Source: Mesostigma viride (taxonomy: Eukaryota; Streptophyta; Mesostigmatophyceae; Mesostigmatales; Mesostigmataceae). From it: a DNA stretch of 64,000 nt. The position numbers and the translations under genes were made by a program. Positions 46,342-56,160 of the stretch are shown here, piece by piece. The DNA is taken from the NCBI GenBank assembly GCA_009746045.1, contig RPFO01000154.1, positions 7,492,693 to 7,556,692 of the forward strand, written 5' to 3'. The first letter of the stretch is position 1. Each line of letters starts with the position of its first letter. The notes under the pieces were generated by a model. It was given only the letters and a program-made list of their open reading frames with translations. It had not been told where the DNA came from and ran no database searches.

Positions 46342-48629
46342 ATGTCAGAGCCTACCCCTCCGGCGGAGAGCCGCTGCCGTCCCCGCCCACCGGACCCTGA
46401 GCTGTACTTCGAGGCCCTTCCGGGCCGCTGGGTGTCACGGTCCAGTTATCCGGGTGGCATCGTGCAGCCGGCCCTCCAGGCCCAACATGCGATTTAGTCA
46501 GGGCTGCTCTCTTTGGGGTCGCGTGGTACGGCCCATCCCCTGATGACCGCACCAGCTTGTTTTGCACGGGTTCGACGATGCCGGGCATGTTGTTAGGATG
46601 TGGCTCCCGCTGTCCAGCCTTGGGACAGATAGCGCGGTTCTCCAGTGCTCCCGGTGTTCTCCTACCTTTCTACCCCTGTGGGCCGCTCCTGCCTACGGGA
46701 TGTGTTCCCCTGGCTTCCGGCTGAGGGTGATGCAGAAGTAGATGAGAACCCCTGCGACCTTCTACGGGCCGTAGAATTCATGGAAATCGCAGACCAGTCA
46801 GCGGGAGTAGCAGTTGGTGATCCTGCCCCTACGGACGCCCCAGCGAGGCACATTACACTCCAGAGTATTCAGCCTCGAGCGCTGCGTCCTCCTCCTCAGC
46901 GTCGCTCCCCCCCTGTCCCGTCGTCCCACGGTCGACCCGGCGTGCGTCAGTGGAGCCTACCCCTTTGGGTTTGCGCGAGCCTGATCATCTCTCGGCGACT
47001 GTTTCGGCGATGCAGGCCCAGATTCAGTCCCTGACCACGGCGTTCGGGGCCTTCATGGCGGCCCAAGCGCAGGCCCCGGCCACGCCAGGTGGGGTGTCTG
47101 TTGTGTCCGCGCCCCCTACCCCTTCGGTTGTTTCGGCACCTGTGGTTTCGCCTGCTCCGCGCGAGCCCTCGGTTGCTGCGGCTCCGACACCTCTGGTTGC
47201 CTCTGCGCCTGCGACCGACGTTCCTGCGCCGCGACGCGAGTCTTCCGCCCCAGCGGCTGTGCCCGCCGTCGCCGCCTCTGGGCCGCCCGCTGCGCCATCG
47301 CAGCCAGTGCGGGGTTTCTTCAGCGACACGGGCGATCATCCCAGGCTTTGGGAGGGTGGTCCCCCGCAGAGGATTCCGGTGCCCGACTGGAGCTTGGATG
47401 GTAACCAGTCTTATGCCGGACTGCCTGTCCCTACGGGCCCTATTTTCAATATGTGGCCTGAGGGTGCGCCGGCAACGGAGACCGGCGCGCCAGTTGCGGT
47501 GGCGGGCCCGTCACGGCCCTCTCTGGCTTCGGGTCCGGCGCGACCTCCTGTTGTACCAGTGCCCCTGCGTCGGTGTCGGTTCCTACCCCTGCTTCGGCCC
47601 CTGCCCCTTCGGCCTCGCGGTCTTTGGCTGCGGTTGTTCGGTCCACCGGTCAGGATCCTCGCGCCACCCGCGCTGCCGATTCCCTCCGGGAGTTGTCCCA
47701 GGGTGATCGGGACAGGGCCCCTTCTGTGGTGCATGCGACGCCGGAGTCGCGCGACACGCCCGTTCCTGGGTATGGTATGTCCGCACTCGCCTGCCGACAG
47801 TGTGACCTGCCGCGCGCCTCCGCCGAGCTTGCCATCTCGTCCATGTCCTACGGGTTCTCCCAGGTGTGTCGGGCGCCGCGGGACGTGGCCTACCCATTGA
47901 GACTGATCGGCCCCTTTCGACATGGTTATTTTAGCTGATCCTGTGTTCCAGGGTGAGATCCTGGTTCGGCGCGTTCTGTATCGCTGGGCTAGGCGCCACA
48001 ACGACTTGGACACCTACGGTGGGTTCCAGTGGGCTTACCCTCCGCCTCTGGGCATTATGGCTTCGGATGCCCTTACGGTAGAGTTTCCTGCGGTACCGGG
48101 TGCTACGTACAGCACGGTCCTCCAGCCCATCCTTGAGTGGGATGCCCGTCGTCCGGCGCCCATCCCGGGCCAGGGTCTAGACTCCCGTGGCCACCCTCCT
48201 CCTCGGGCCAGCGACTACCTAGAGACATTCGGGTCGCGACAGTGTGCTCGTCGGTGGCGCTCCCGAGAGGTTCGGCACATCCGGATGTGGCCGTCCAACG
48301 TGGAGCCCCTGGTGGATCTGTTCTTCCCGACGGGTTTGCGCCCTCGGATCCGGTACCATCGCCTCCTCCTGCGGGCCCTCTGTTTGATCGCGGTAGAGCC
48401 TTTCCTTCGCCTCTTTGCCTGTGGCTTCCTGGACTGGGCCCGTGGCCAGGTCGTTCTTACGCAGCATAGGTATTACTGGGCCTTTCTGGGCCTTTTTCCT
48501 GACGGCGTGTGGGCCGATGTTTTCCTCACTGTAGATAGGCATGACAATGTCGAGGATGTGGCCCACTACCAGGCCTACCTGGAGGTCCTGCTGGCCTCTC
48601 GTGGCACTTATCAGACGGATGGCCACTAG
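46342..48629 (+). pseudogene. Unknown ORF region downstream of pol in element A
   Basis: About 2.3 kb between the chromodomain and the polypurine tract has coding-like composition in three frame segments: from ATG 46342, from about 46645, and from about 46950 onward (46950-47900 and 47922-48629 share one frame). The middle has a short helical stretch (LSATVSAMQAQIQSLTTAF) followed by an Ala/Pro/Val-rich linker. The last 235 residues look globular (RRVLYRWARRHNDLDTYGGF; RYYWAFLGLFPDGVWADVF). I recognise no family and no clear signal peptide or fusion protein, so it cannot be called env. It could be an acquired accessory gene, now partly broken. Confidence 0.55.
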
Positions 48630-49001
48630 ATAGAGGGCCTTAGGCCCGACCTGAGGGTGTTGTCCCTCCGGTATATAGAGTCGCCCTCATATTCTGGCCA
48701 GTTGGTTGGCTGTTCTTGGTCCTTAGTACTGATGTGTTTACTCTGTGTGTCCTGCCCAGTGCCGTCCCCCCCGGCAAGGACTCCGTTCCAGGCAGTTAGG
48801 GGAACCTCCCACCAGGCTTGGTGCTGGCTAACCCTACACCACCCGGCGTGGTGGTGGAGACCGTGTGAACTATTGGTGCTTTGTATCTGGGATGGTCTAT
48901 CGATTGTGTTGGTGTGTGCTGGGTGCATTAGGTTTTTCCTACCCCTTTGGTTTCCTCCCTGTGCGTAGGGAGAGGGCTCCCTACCTTTTGTGGGGGGGAG
49001 G
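48630..49001. other. 3' untranslated region and polypurine tract of element A
   Basis: This is non-coding sequence ending in a G-rich purine run (gggggggagg) immediately before the 3' LTR, the expected plus-strand priming site. Confidence 0.8.
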
Positions 49002-49573
49002 TGTTACGTCGCGTAACAATTCGTTGTAGTTACGGACGTAAATTAGGTCCTTGGCCTCGGTTGTTCCTAGGTTTACGTGTAGTTCTAGCTGGGACATGAT
49101 TGTCCTCGTAACAGTACTGTGGTATATTGGGTGCCTTTGGGCGCCGCGCCGCGTACTTTATTAGTGGTCCTTATCCTTTGGTAGAATGTAGTGGACCGGC
49201 GTGCATCTGTGCACCTGCCTGTGTTTCTGTGTTTCTGCAGGCGAGGGCCAGGTCGGCCCGAGCCTGTTGGACCGTTGGTGACCATTTATGCACGTTCCAC
49301 TCCTTGTGTGGTCACTCGGCGTGTGTTAAATGAATTAACACATATTAGCTTGGGTCACGGCAGTGTAGTTGTGTTTCCTTCCTCTATTCCTGGAGTAAAC
49401 GGGTTTGGTTAAATGGCTTATGGCGTATTACAGTAGCACATACGTAAATGCATTGAGATCTGGATCGTCTCGTTCGTCTTTCGCTAGGGGTTTAACTAGA
49501 GGCGGCCTTACTAGTCTAGGTAGCATTAGGCCAGGTAGAGGTAGAGGTGGCGGTAGAGGCTTGCGGCGTAACA
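49002..49573 (+). repeat. 3' LTR of element A
   Basis: 572 bp, TGTTACG...CGTAACA, uninterrupted. It shows what the 5' LTR looked like before element B inserted. Confidence 0.95.
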
Positions 49574-49895
49574 ATTTCCTCGTAAATGGTGGGAGAGCGA
49601 TCGCAGCAATGGTGCTCACCACTAGACACTCACGACCATTTGTTAGGCTCGAAACACACGCCCTGATCACGCAAGCTGCTGTTTCCGGCCCCGCCGTCTG
49701 GGTCATCTAGTCGCTCTACACGTAAGCCAGCCATAATTTCAATGCACAAGGCTACATATTTCCATCTCCATTCATATTCATCATCCTGAACGACTCGAAA
49801 ACGCGGACAAGATAACGGCAGGCTCGAGCTACCATGGTCCGGATTCTCCCGATTTCTGGCCTCAATGCGCTGGTTGTCTCCTTGATAATTGTCAA
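49574..49895 (+). repeat. Second part of repeat R, target of element A
   Basis: It starts with the ATTTC duplication and continues R (reverse complement of 17150-17410), ending gctggttgtctccttgat. Confidence 0.85.
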
Positions 49896-50165
49896 CTAAT
49901 GAAATTGCCATGTGTGGGAATTAACTACCTAGTACGTCGACCTAATCAGTTAATTAAAAGCAGAGGTTTTTTGTTTATGATCATGCTAAGCTTATCGTAT
50001 GGCATTCATATAGCGATTCGGGCCGCGGTGCCCACACCCCTGTAACTAGGACCTAGATAGCTTACACCATCCATTCCATCCCATGTTCCCCTCCCACTGA
50101 GGACTTATTATGCTCACGTGACGCAGTCACGTGTCTATTAAGGTTAATTAATTAATTAATGCTAA
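49896..50165 (+). repeat. T2 retroelement 3' end copy
   Basis: From about 50000 the sequence matches 29630-29763 (gattcgggccgcggtgccca, then the cacgtgacgcagtcacgtg hairpin) and ends in a TTAA tail. Confidence 0.85.
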
Positions 50166-51033
50166 GCTTATTGTCACACCCTGCCGGTACGTATACGTAC
50201 TATCTATCAAGGAGACACTGTCTCCTTGGTTGGCAACCAGCGCACTGAGGCAAGAAATCGGGAGAATCCGGATATCGGGTATCTATGTACGTACAATCTA
50301 CTATGATAAATGCCGGCATTGATCTCCCATTGGAGTCATGTTATAATTTAATTTAATTTTTTTTAATATGCCGTCATCGACATGCACCAACGGCTACACC
50401 TGTAATGTCGCTATCCGGTAGTACATGAACCTCAATCATTATCATAACTGGTCAACAACTATTGAAATTGCCATTTGAAGAACTAGCTACTCTAGTACGT
50501 CGACCTAATCAATTAAAGCAGAGGTTTTTTGCTTATATTATCATGCTAAGCTTACTATCAGTATTTCCAGATAAATAGGTGTACGTTTATTCCAAATATA
50601 ACCAATAGTCAATCCCTAAGCTCATCATGCTAAGCTTACTGTCAGTATTCCACTTGTGACTTCAGTTTGAGCAACTAGTCACAAGTGGCATGGACACGTG
50701 ATCACTGAGAGGTACTTCGCATGCCGGCACAACAGCTTGTTGACGCGTGCTTACCGAAGGCAGCGCCACGTCCTCGCAGATGCGTTTTGCTGTGCCAAGA
50801 ATGTCAGCTGCTGGCTATCGTCGGTGCACCACGTGGCGCGGAAGGGAATCTATTGCTGCCATTAGAGCACCACGTCTACAGTTTACTAACCTGTAACCAT
50901 CAAGGTTATTTCAGCGAAGGTGATGGCGTGGTTTACGACAAGCATGCAGTAAACTAGGAGACCACGAACTCATCCGGACGCTTTCTTACATTGCCACAAC
51001 AATTGAACGCGTCCCTCCCTTCGTGTCGCAGCC
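50166..51033. promoter_or_regulatory. Upstream region of the P450 gene
   Basis: It contains fragments of dispersed repeats (near 50211-50270 and 50385-50440, similar to 31310-31400) and, close to the gene, unique sequence likely to hold the promoter and 5' UTR. A 78-codon open frame at 50721-50957 has no recognisable domain and is not called. Confidence 0.45.
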
Positions 51034-54000
51034 ATGGCTTTTTCATCAGCAGATAGTATCCCCATTTGCGCGGCAGTCATTGCGCTTCTCCTGTCGTTGT
51101 GGGCGAGGCATGTGTCGCCCGAGTCCGCCGAGCCCTGCTCCTTTCGTATACCTCCGCACGGAGCTATTCTCGTTTTCGGTTTGACCGTTTCCGCGTACCT
51201 TTACGGCAAATTGCCGCATTGGAAAGCGAGCTCATTACCTGGCCCCAAGCCGATATGGCTTCTTGGCAACTTGGCTGACATAACTGTCGAAGGCGGCATG
51301 GGCGAAGCTCTGGCGAAGTGGCGGACACTGCATGGGAATTTATTCAAGGTTGATTCAGATGCTCCCTAGGCTTTGCCAATCTTTCTGTCCACGAAAGTCA
51401 TCTTCCGTATCGTTCACCTCATCTATTTACGATCCGTTGCCGTCTCTCGACTGAGTTGAACTTAAACGTTTGGTTCCGTGCTCTGCGTCACGTTTGTCTT
51501 TGATGCTCGTGTTTTTTCCGGTTCAAACTCACAAACTCAGTTTTTCTTCGGGCGACAAGTAGTTGTGGTCGTCACGGACGCAGAGCTGGCGAAGGAAGTC
51601 ACCGAAAAGAAGTTCCGGGTTTTCGCCAATAGGTAATGATAGTGTGTCGCCCTTGGGCGTGGGCGTGGGCGTGGGCGTGGGCGTGGGCGTGGGCGTGGGT
51701 GTGGGCGTGGGGGCGGGCGCGGGCATGCATGCACATATAGTGCCTTCAGATGGGTGCATGTGGGCAAGTGCGCATGTGGGCAGCGTGTTGCCCATCGCGG
51801 CTATCCTTCCTTGACACTCGTCCTGGACCTCCACGGCATGCATGCTTGGTGCATGCTAATGCCACCCGCACTGTGGTCGGCCACTCGCCCTTGTTTTTTG
51901 TCCCATGCAGGCCACGGCTTCCGTTTATCACCAAGTTCAGCACCCTGGGCGTCGTGTTTTCTGAGTAAGTTCGTCCAGGCTGCATCCCAAATCTGTAGCG
52001 AGCGGTGATGCATATGGAGAAGAGCGAGGCGGACGCTCCATGCCTGGCCTGCAGCGCATGGTGGTGGGGCATGGCCTGCAGCGCGTGGTGGTGGGGCATG
52101 GCCTGCAGCGCATGGTGGTGGGGCATGGCCTGCAGCGCATGGTGGTGGGGCATGGCCTGCAGCGCGTGGTGGTGGGGCATGGCCTGCAGCGCATGGTGGT
52201 GGGGCATGGCCTGCAGCGCATGGTGGTGGGGCATGGCCTGCAGCGCGTGGTGGTGGGGCATGGCCTGCAGCGTATGGTGGTGGGGCATGGCCTGCAGCGC
52301 ATGGTGGTGGGGCATGGCCTGCAGCGCATGGTGGCAGATGCCACTGCTCACCACAAGACCCTGACCGCTCATCACTGTATACGCCGCCACTCATGACACT
52401 ATACGCCACCGCTCCTCACAGTACATGCCACCAATTGTCACCATACGTGCCGCAACTCATCAATGGATTCTCTTGATGGTGCTGGTCCACATCCCATCCA
52501 TGGACCGTGTGAATGCCAGGGGGGCGGACTGGTCCAGCGCCCGCAACGCACTGCTGCCGCTGCTGCATAAGGTACGGACAGGGGGACATGGCGCGACACG
52601 CAGTCAGGCCACATGGTAGAGCGTGCCAGTAGTATATGCCAGCGGCCGGTGTACGGTTCTCCGGGGCATGTGTGGGCTGGCCCATAGCATGCGGCGGTGA
52701 TGCATGACGCTGCTATACGAGGAACAACCATTGGGCCTTAGCCATGCATGGCACTGTGCAGAGTGAGTCCCTTGTGGCCTGCGTCATCTAGACCAGTGAG
52801 AGAAGCCGGGGGGGGGGCTTCCCTTCTTCTCATTGTGTATAGCGGTGTGCATAGCGGGCGTTGAAGACCTAATCACCGGTGCTCCCTGATTCTCACGTAG
52901 TTTCAATTTCAATTTAAATGGCGCTCTGGGAGGCGGGGATCATCAGCACTGGGTCGCAGCCCTTGAGTCCAAGCCAGTGCTTTGCGCACGTGTGCCAAGT
53001 TCTGGGTCTATTGGAGCTTGTATCTCATGGCGTGTGCTGGTATGCAGCCTTGTGTCACTGCACTGGTGTGCACTGTACACCCGCTCAGAGGATGTTACAT
53101 TTGCTTCTCACCAATCTGAGCCACGCGTTTGGAACCTGTCTCAATGACGTGCTGCTGGCCTTGGGTATGCCCTTGCATCCATCGTTGCTGGCAGAGCATG
53201 CTCCAAGACTTCCTACCCGTCATGGACCGTGCCGTCGGACAGCTGTCGGTCTGCCTGCGCCTGCTGCCCCCGGCATCGTCGGTCGATCTCAACGAGCTGT
53301 TCCACAAGCTGACGATTGACATCATCGGTGACGTGGCGCTGGGCGTGCAGTTTGGCCTGCTCAGGGACGTGCACCGGAAGATGGTGGCAGCGCATGCGCC
53401 GGCCGCCACCCTCGGCCTGAGCAGCGCTGCCGGTCATCGGACGGCACCAGCTGGGAAAACTGGTGCAGGGGTTGGCAACGTGCCATGCGCCCTCGAACCG
53501 TCCAATAGCGCTGGGGCTCCGCTTGAGGGTGCGGATGACAGCAGCAAGGCCGCTGGTGCAGTGCCAAGCTCAGAGAGTGTCGAACGGCCATCGCACAGGG
53601 GCCCAACAGGAGATGGGAACCGCAGCCAGCGGCTCTATGAGCTGCTCATGGAGTGGGTGCGCTTGAGCAACATCGAGGCATCAATCTCCATGCCACTCAT
53701 CCTGCTGTTTCCGCCGCTGGGCCGGCCGCTGCGGTGGCTGCTGTCGTACGTGCCAGGCACCAACGACTACCGCTTTCGCTTGAACCAGGTGTACGGCGTC
53801 CGCACATACGTGCAGATGTGCATCGACCGCCGGACCGCCATGCAGCTCCCGAGGCGTGTGGCAGATGCGAGTGACGCGGGCAAGAAAGGTGAGGAGTGCG
53901 GACCGCGTGCCGAGGGCGGTCGGGCAGATCCCTCTGGGGACGCGGCCTGGGACACCGGTGCCACCGCCACCCGGCCTGATGCTGGCAAGGATGCCATGAC

Positions 54001-54709
54001 GCTCCTTCTCTCTGCCGTCAACAAGGAGACCAAGCAGCCCTTCTCGATGGAGAGGGTGGCGTCGCTGGCCACGGAGCTGATCGCCGCAGGCTCCGACACC
54101 ACGGCCAACACGCTGGCGTTTGCGCTCTACTGCGTGAGCGGGGCACCCCACGTGGAGGCCAAGTTGGTGGAGGAGGTGCTTGCCCCAGGCAGGGGCCCCG
54201 GCGTGCCCATCAGCTACGCGGATTTGGACACCGGGTTCCTCTTTGTGGAGGCAGTGATCAATGAGGCGTTAAGGCTGTACCCCCCGGCATCCACCATGGC
54301 TCGCGTTGCGCAGGAGGACACGGTGATTGGAGGCCACAAGGTTGCGGCGGGGACGTGGGTGTTTGTGCCAGCGCTGCCCATGAACAAGGACCCTGCGATC
54401 TATCCTGACCCTGACGTGTTTCGCCCTGAACGGTTTCTTTATGATAAGGAGGGCAGCGGGAAGGCAAAATTCGCTGGCCAATTCAACCCGTTTGGCATGG
54501 GGCCCCGCATGTGCCTAGGCCACCGCATGGCCATGGTGGAGGCGAAGTTGGTGCTTATTCGCCTGTACCAAAGTTTCTCGTTTGTTAGGGCACCTCCGAC
54601 CAGCCTAGAAGAGCCGTTAAAGCTCTTTCACACGGTCGTCACCAAGCCCAAGAACGGAGTTTGGATGCATGTGCTTACAAGGGCTGAAAGGACTGCAACA
54701 AATATCTAG
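51034..54709 (+). CDS. Cytochrome P450, CYP711/MAX1-group-like
   Basis: Exons 51034-51348, 51541-51632, 51911-51964, 52520-52571 and 53195-54709 join in phase to about 675 aa. The N-terminus has a membrane anchor and the proline hinge [15 protein letters not shown]. Other landmarks: [18 protein letters not shown], the I-helix AGSDTTANT, the K-helix ExxR in NEALRLYPP, the PERF block (FRPERF) and the haem loop [13 protein letters not shown] with its cysteine ligand. The protein is about 170 residues longer than usual because of two disordered, Gly/Ala/Ser-rich inserts in the last exon (after [11 protein letters not shown] and after [10 protein letters not shown]). Spacing and wording ([21 protein letters not shown] near the end) recall CYP711, the strigolactone-pathway MAX1 clan, but substrate is unknown. 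It is an ER-bound monooxygenase needing a P450 reductase. Confidence 0.95.
51654..51722. repeat. (GTGGGC)n repeat in P450 intron 2
   Basis: About eleven hexamer copies in tandem. They give Arg/Pro and Gly/Val open frames that are not genes. Confidence 0.95.
52040..52335. repeat. 27-bp minisatellite in P450 intron 3, about 11 copies
   Basis: The unit contains cctgcagcgcatggtggtgg and varies at one or two positions (cgcatgg, cgcgtgg, cgtatgg). As 27 is divisible by three, all six frames can stay open, producing 9-residue periodic ORFs. Confidence 0.96.
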
Positions 54710-54860
54710 CTAGAGTATGTATGTGTACCCGCCTTGATCTTCCTTACCATGTTCGTCCAGCTACGTGTGCGTGTAGCTAGCTGCCATGACCTACAGCTAA
54801 ACGTTCTACTGGCATGACCTCTTTGACACGTACAATTGGCCATTTGCACTTGTGTAGACA
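54710..54860. other. P450 3' flank
   Basis: Short 3' untranslated region up to the LINE 3' end that begins near 54865 (agaccggtaggattg). Confidence 0.5.
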
Positions 54861-54864
54861 GCTT

Positions 54865-55125
54865 AGACCGGTAGGATTGCGTGTGCCCATCCATCCATCC
54901 ATCCATCCATCCATCCATCCATCCATCCATCCATCCATCCATCCATCCATCCATCCATCCATCCATCCATCCATCCATCCATCCATCCATCCATCCATCC
55001 ATCCATCCATCCATCCATCCATCCATCCATCCATCCATCCATCCATCCATCCATCCATCGGGGTTAATGCTCCGTGACTCCCCAACGGAAGCACGAGTTT
55101 AATTAATTAATTAATTAATTAATCC
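54865..55125 (+). repeat. LINE 3' end (T1) with expanded (CATC)n
   Basis: The flanks agaccggtagga and gttaatgctccgtgactcc are those of the T1 LINE 3' ends at 21665-21730 and 55763-55825, where only three or four catc units occur. Here the tract has about 43 units (54888-55060). A TTAA tail follows. Confidence 0.93.
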
Positions 55126-55205
55126 ATTCCATCCCATGTTCCCCTCCCACTGAGGACTCATGCTCAGGTGACTCAGTCACGTGTCTATTAATTAATTAAT
55201 TTATT
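55126..55205 (+). repeat. T2 retroelement 3' terminus
   Basis: It carries ccattccatcccatgttccc and a variant of the hairpin (ggtgactcagtcacgtg), followed by a TTAA tail. Confidence 0.8.
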
Positions 55206-55486
55206 AATGACCTGGGCCCACTTGGCCAAGGTTGTTCATCATCTTTTTCCAAAACACGGAGAGGCCTAGGCCCCCCATCTAGTCCTCTAAAAGCTGCTCT
55301 TTGAAGGTGCGGGCCTTGCGGCGTCTAACCTGGCTGGGCCCGGCCCACGTGAGGAGGTGCCGGCCCGGTAACATGGCCACATCACTACGCTTAACTAGTC
55401 TACACTACTGCTATATAGTCCCCTAGGCTGGGGTGGCTGGGGTGGCTGAGGTGGCAGGGGTCGCCTGCCAGATAAACTAACAAACC
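55206..55486 (-). pseudogene. LINE ORF2 and ORF1 C-terminal remnants, minus strand
   Basis: 55206-55375 is the reverse of the ORF2 3' coding end also seen at 58400-58600 (gacctgggcccacttggcc). 55383-55486 is a copy of the ORF1 3' end and flank seen at 56530-56640. Both are broken pieces. Confidence 0.75.
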
Positions 55487-55499
55487 GAGGGGCATGCCA

Positions 55500-55868
55500 C
55501 ATACCATGAAGTGCCTTCAAAGAACAGCTAGTAGAGGACATGGGGGGCCTAGGCCTCTCTGTGATTTGCATGGAAGAAGATGATGGACAAGGCCAAGTGG
55601 GCCCAGGTCATAGAGGACAACGAGCCCCCCCCAGTGGGGAAGCGCCCGCGTGTGCAATCCCGTGGGAGGCACGCCAGATAGCTCCCCTAGGGCAGCGTGC
55701 GGCTGCCTAGATAGATGAATGCTGTTAGATAGATGTAGTATGTAGCCGATGTAGATAGATTAGACCGGTAGGACTGTTTGCACCCATCCATCCATCCATC
55801 GGGGTTAATGCTCCGTGACTCCCCAACGGGAGCACGAGTCTAATTAATTAATTAATTAATTAATTAAG
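55500..55868 (+). pseudogene. LINE ORF2 3' end with T1 tail
   Basis: The segment repeats ttcaaagaacagctagt and gacaaggccaagtgggccca from the LINE at 21430-21560, then the 3' UTR, three catc units, the T1 hairpin and a TTAA tail. Confidence 0.82.
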
Positions 55869-56054
55869 TGCCTAGCTCTAGCGGTCACGCCGGGCGTTCT
55901 TCCCATGACGGGTGACGCTCTTCTTCCCCACTGGGGGGACCGATCATTGTCCTCGACAACCTAGGCCCAGATTAAAGAAGAAGATAGCTCCGTGTTGTCT
56001 ACATTCCCACCCTTGCAGGAAGTAGCTTAGCATTATTATAGGCCATATGCCCCT
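55869..56054. other. Spacer between LINE ends
   Basis: Repeat-derived sequence without a coding region. Confidence 0.4.
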
Positions 56055-56160
56055 TCTCTGGGCTATTAATTAATTAATTAATTAATTAATTAGACTCGTG
56101 CTCCCGTTGGGGAGTCACGGAGCATTAACCCCGATGGATGGATTAATTAATTAATTAATT
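56055..56160 (-). repeat. Isolated T1 LINE terminus, inverted
   Basis: It reads TTAA tail, then gtgctcccgttggggagtca (reverse of the T1 hairpin), a shortened catc tract and another TTAA run. Confidence 0.85.

Larger units (their letters stand above)
31793..49573 (+). mobile_element. LTR retrotransposon A: Ty3/gypsy chromovirus-like element with nested insertions
   Basis: The ends are TGTTACG and CGTAACA. The 5' LTR is 31793-32192 plus 38354-38525 (split by element B) and the 3' LTR 49002-49573. A G-rich polypurine tract precedes the 3' LTR (48991-49001). The order inside is a viroplasmin-like ORF, gag with zinc knuckle, protease, reverse transcriptase, RNase H, integrase, chromodomain, then an unknown ORF region. 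Protease-RT-RNaseH-integrase order plus a chromodomain defines a chromovirus-type Ty3 element. The LTRs are nearly identical, implying a young insertion, yet several coding frames are broken. No TGGTATCAGAGC-like primer-binding site follows the 5' LTR; the sequence there is atgaactcggaggg. Confidence 0.93.

Noticed and set aside
46947-48013. Long minus-strand frames rich in Arg/Gly
   Set aside because: Shadows of the GC-rich plus-strand ORF region in element A.
50721-50957. 78-codon open frame upstream of the P450
   Set aside because: No domain and no coding-like composition; may be an upstream frame in the 5' region but cannot be supported.
51746-52409. Several 118-214-codon periodic open frames
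   Set aside because: Frames of the 27-bp minisatellite in P450 intron 3; a unit divisible by three keeps all frames open.
54706-55102. WMDG and PSIH repeat proteins
   Set aside because: Translation of the (CATC)n tract in a LINE 3' end.
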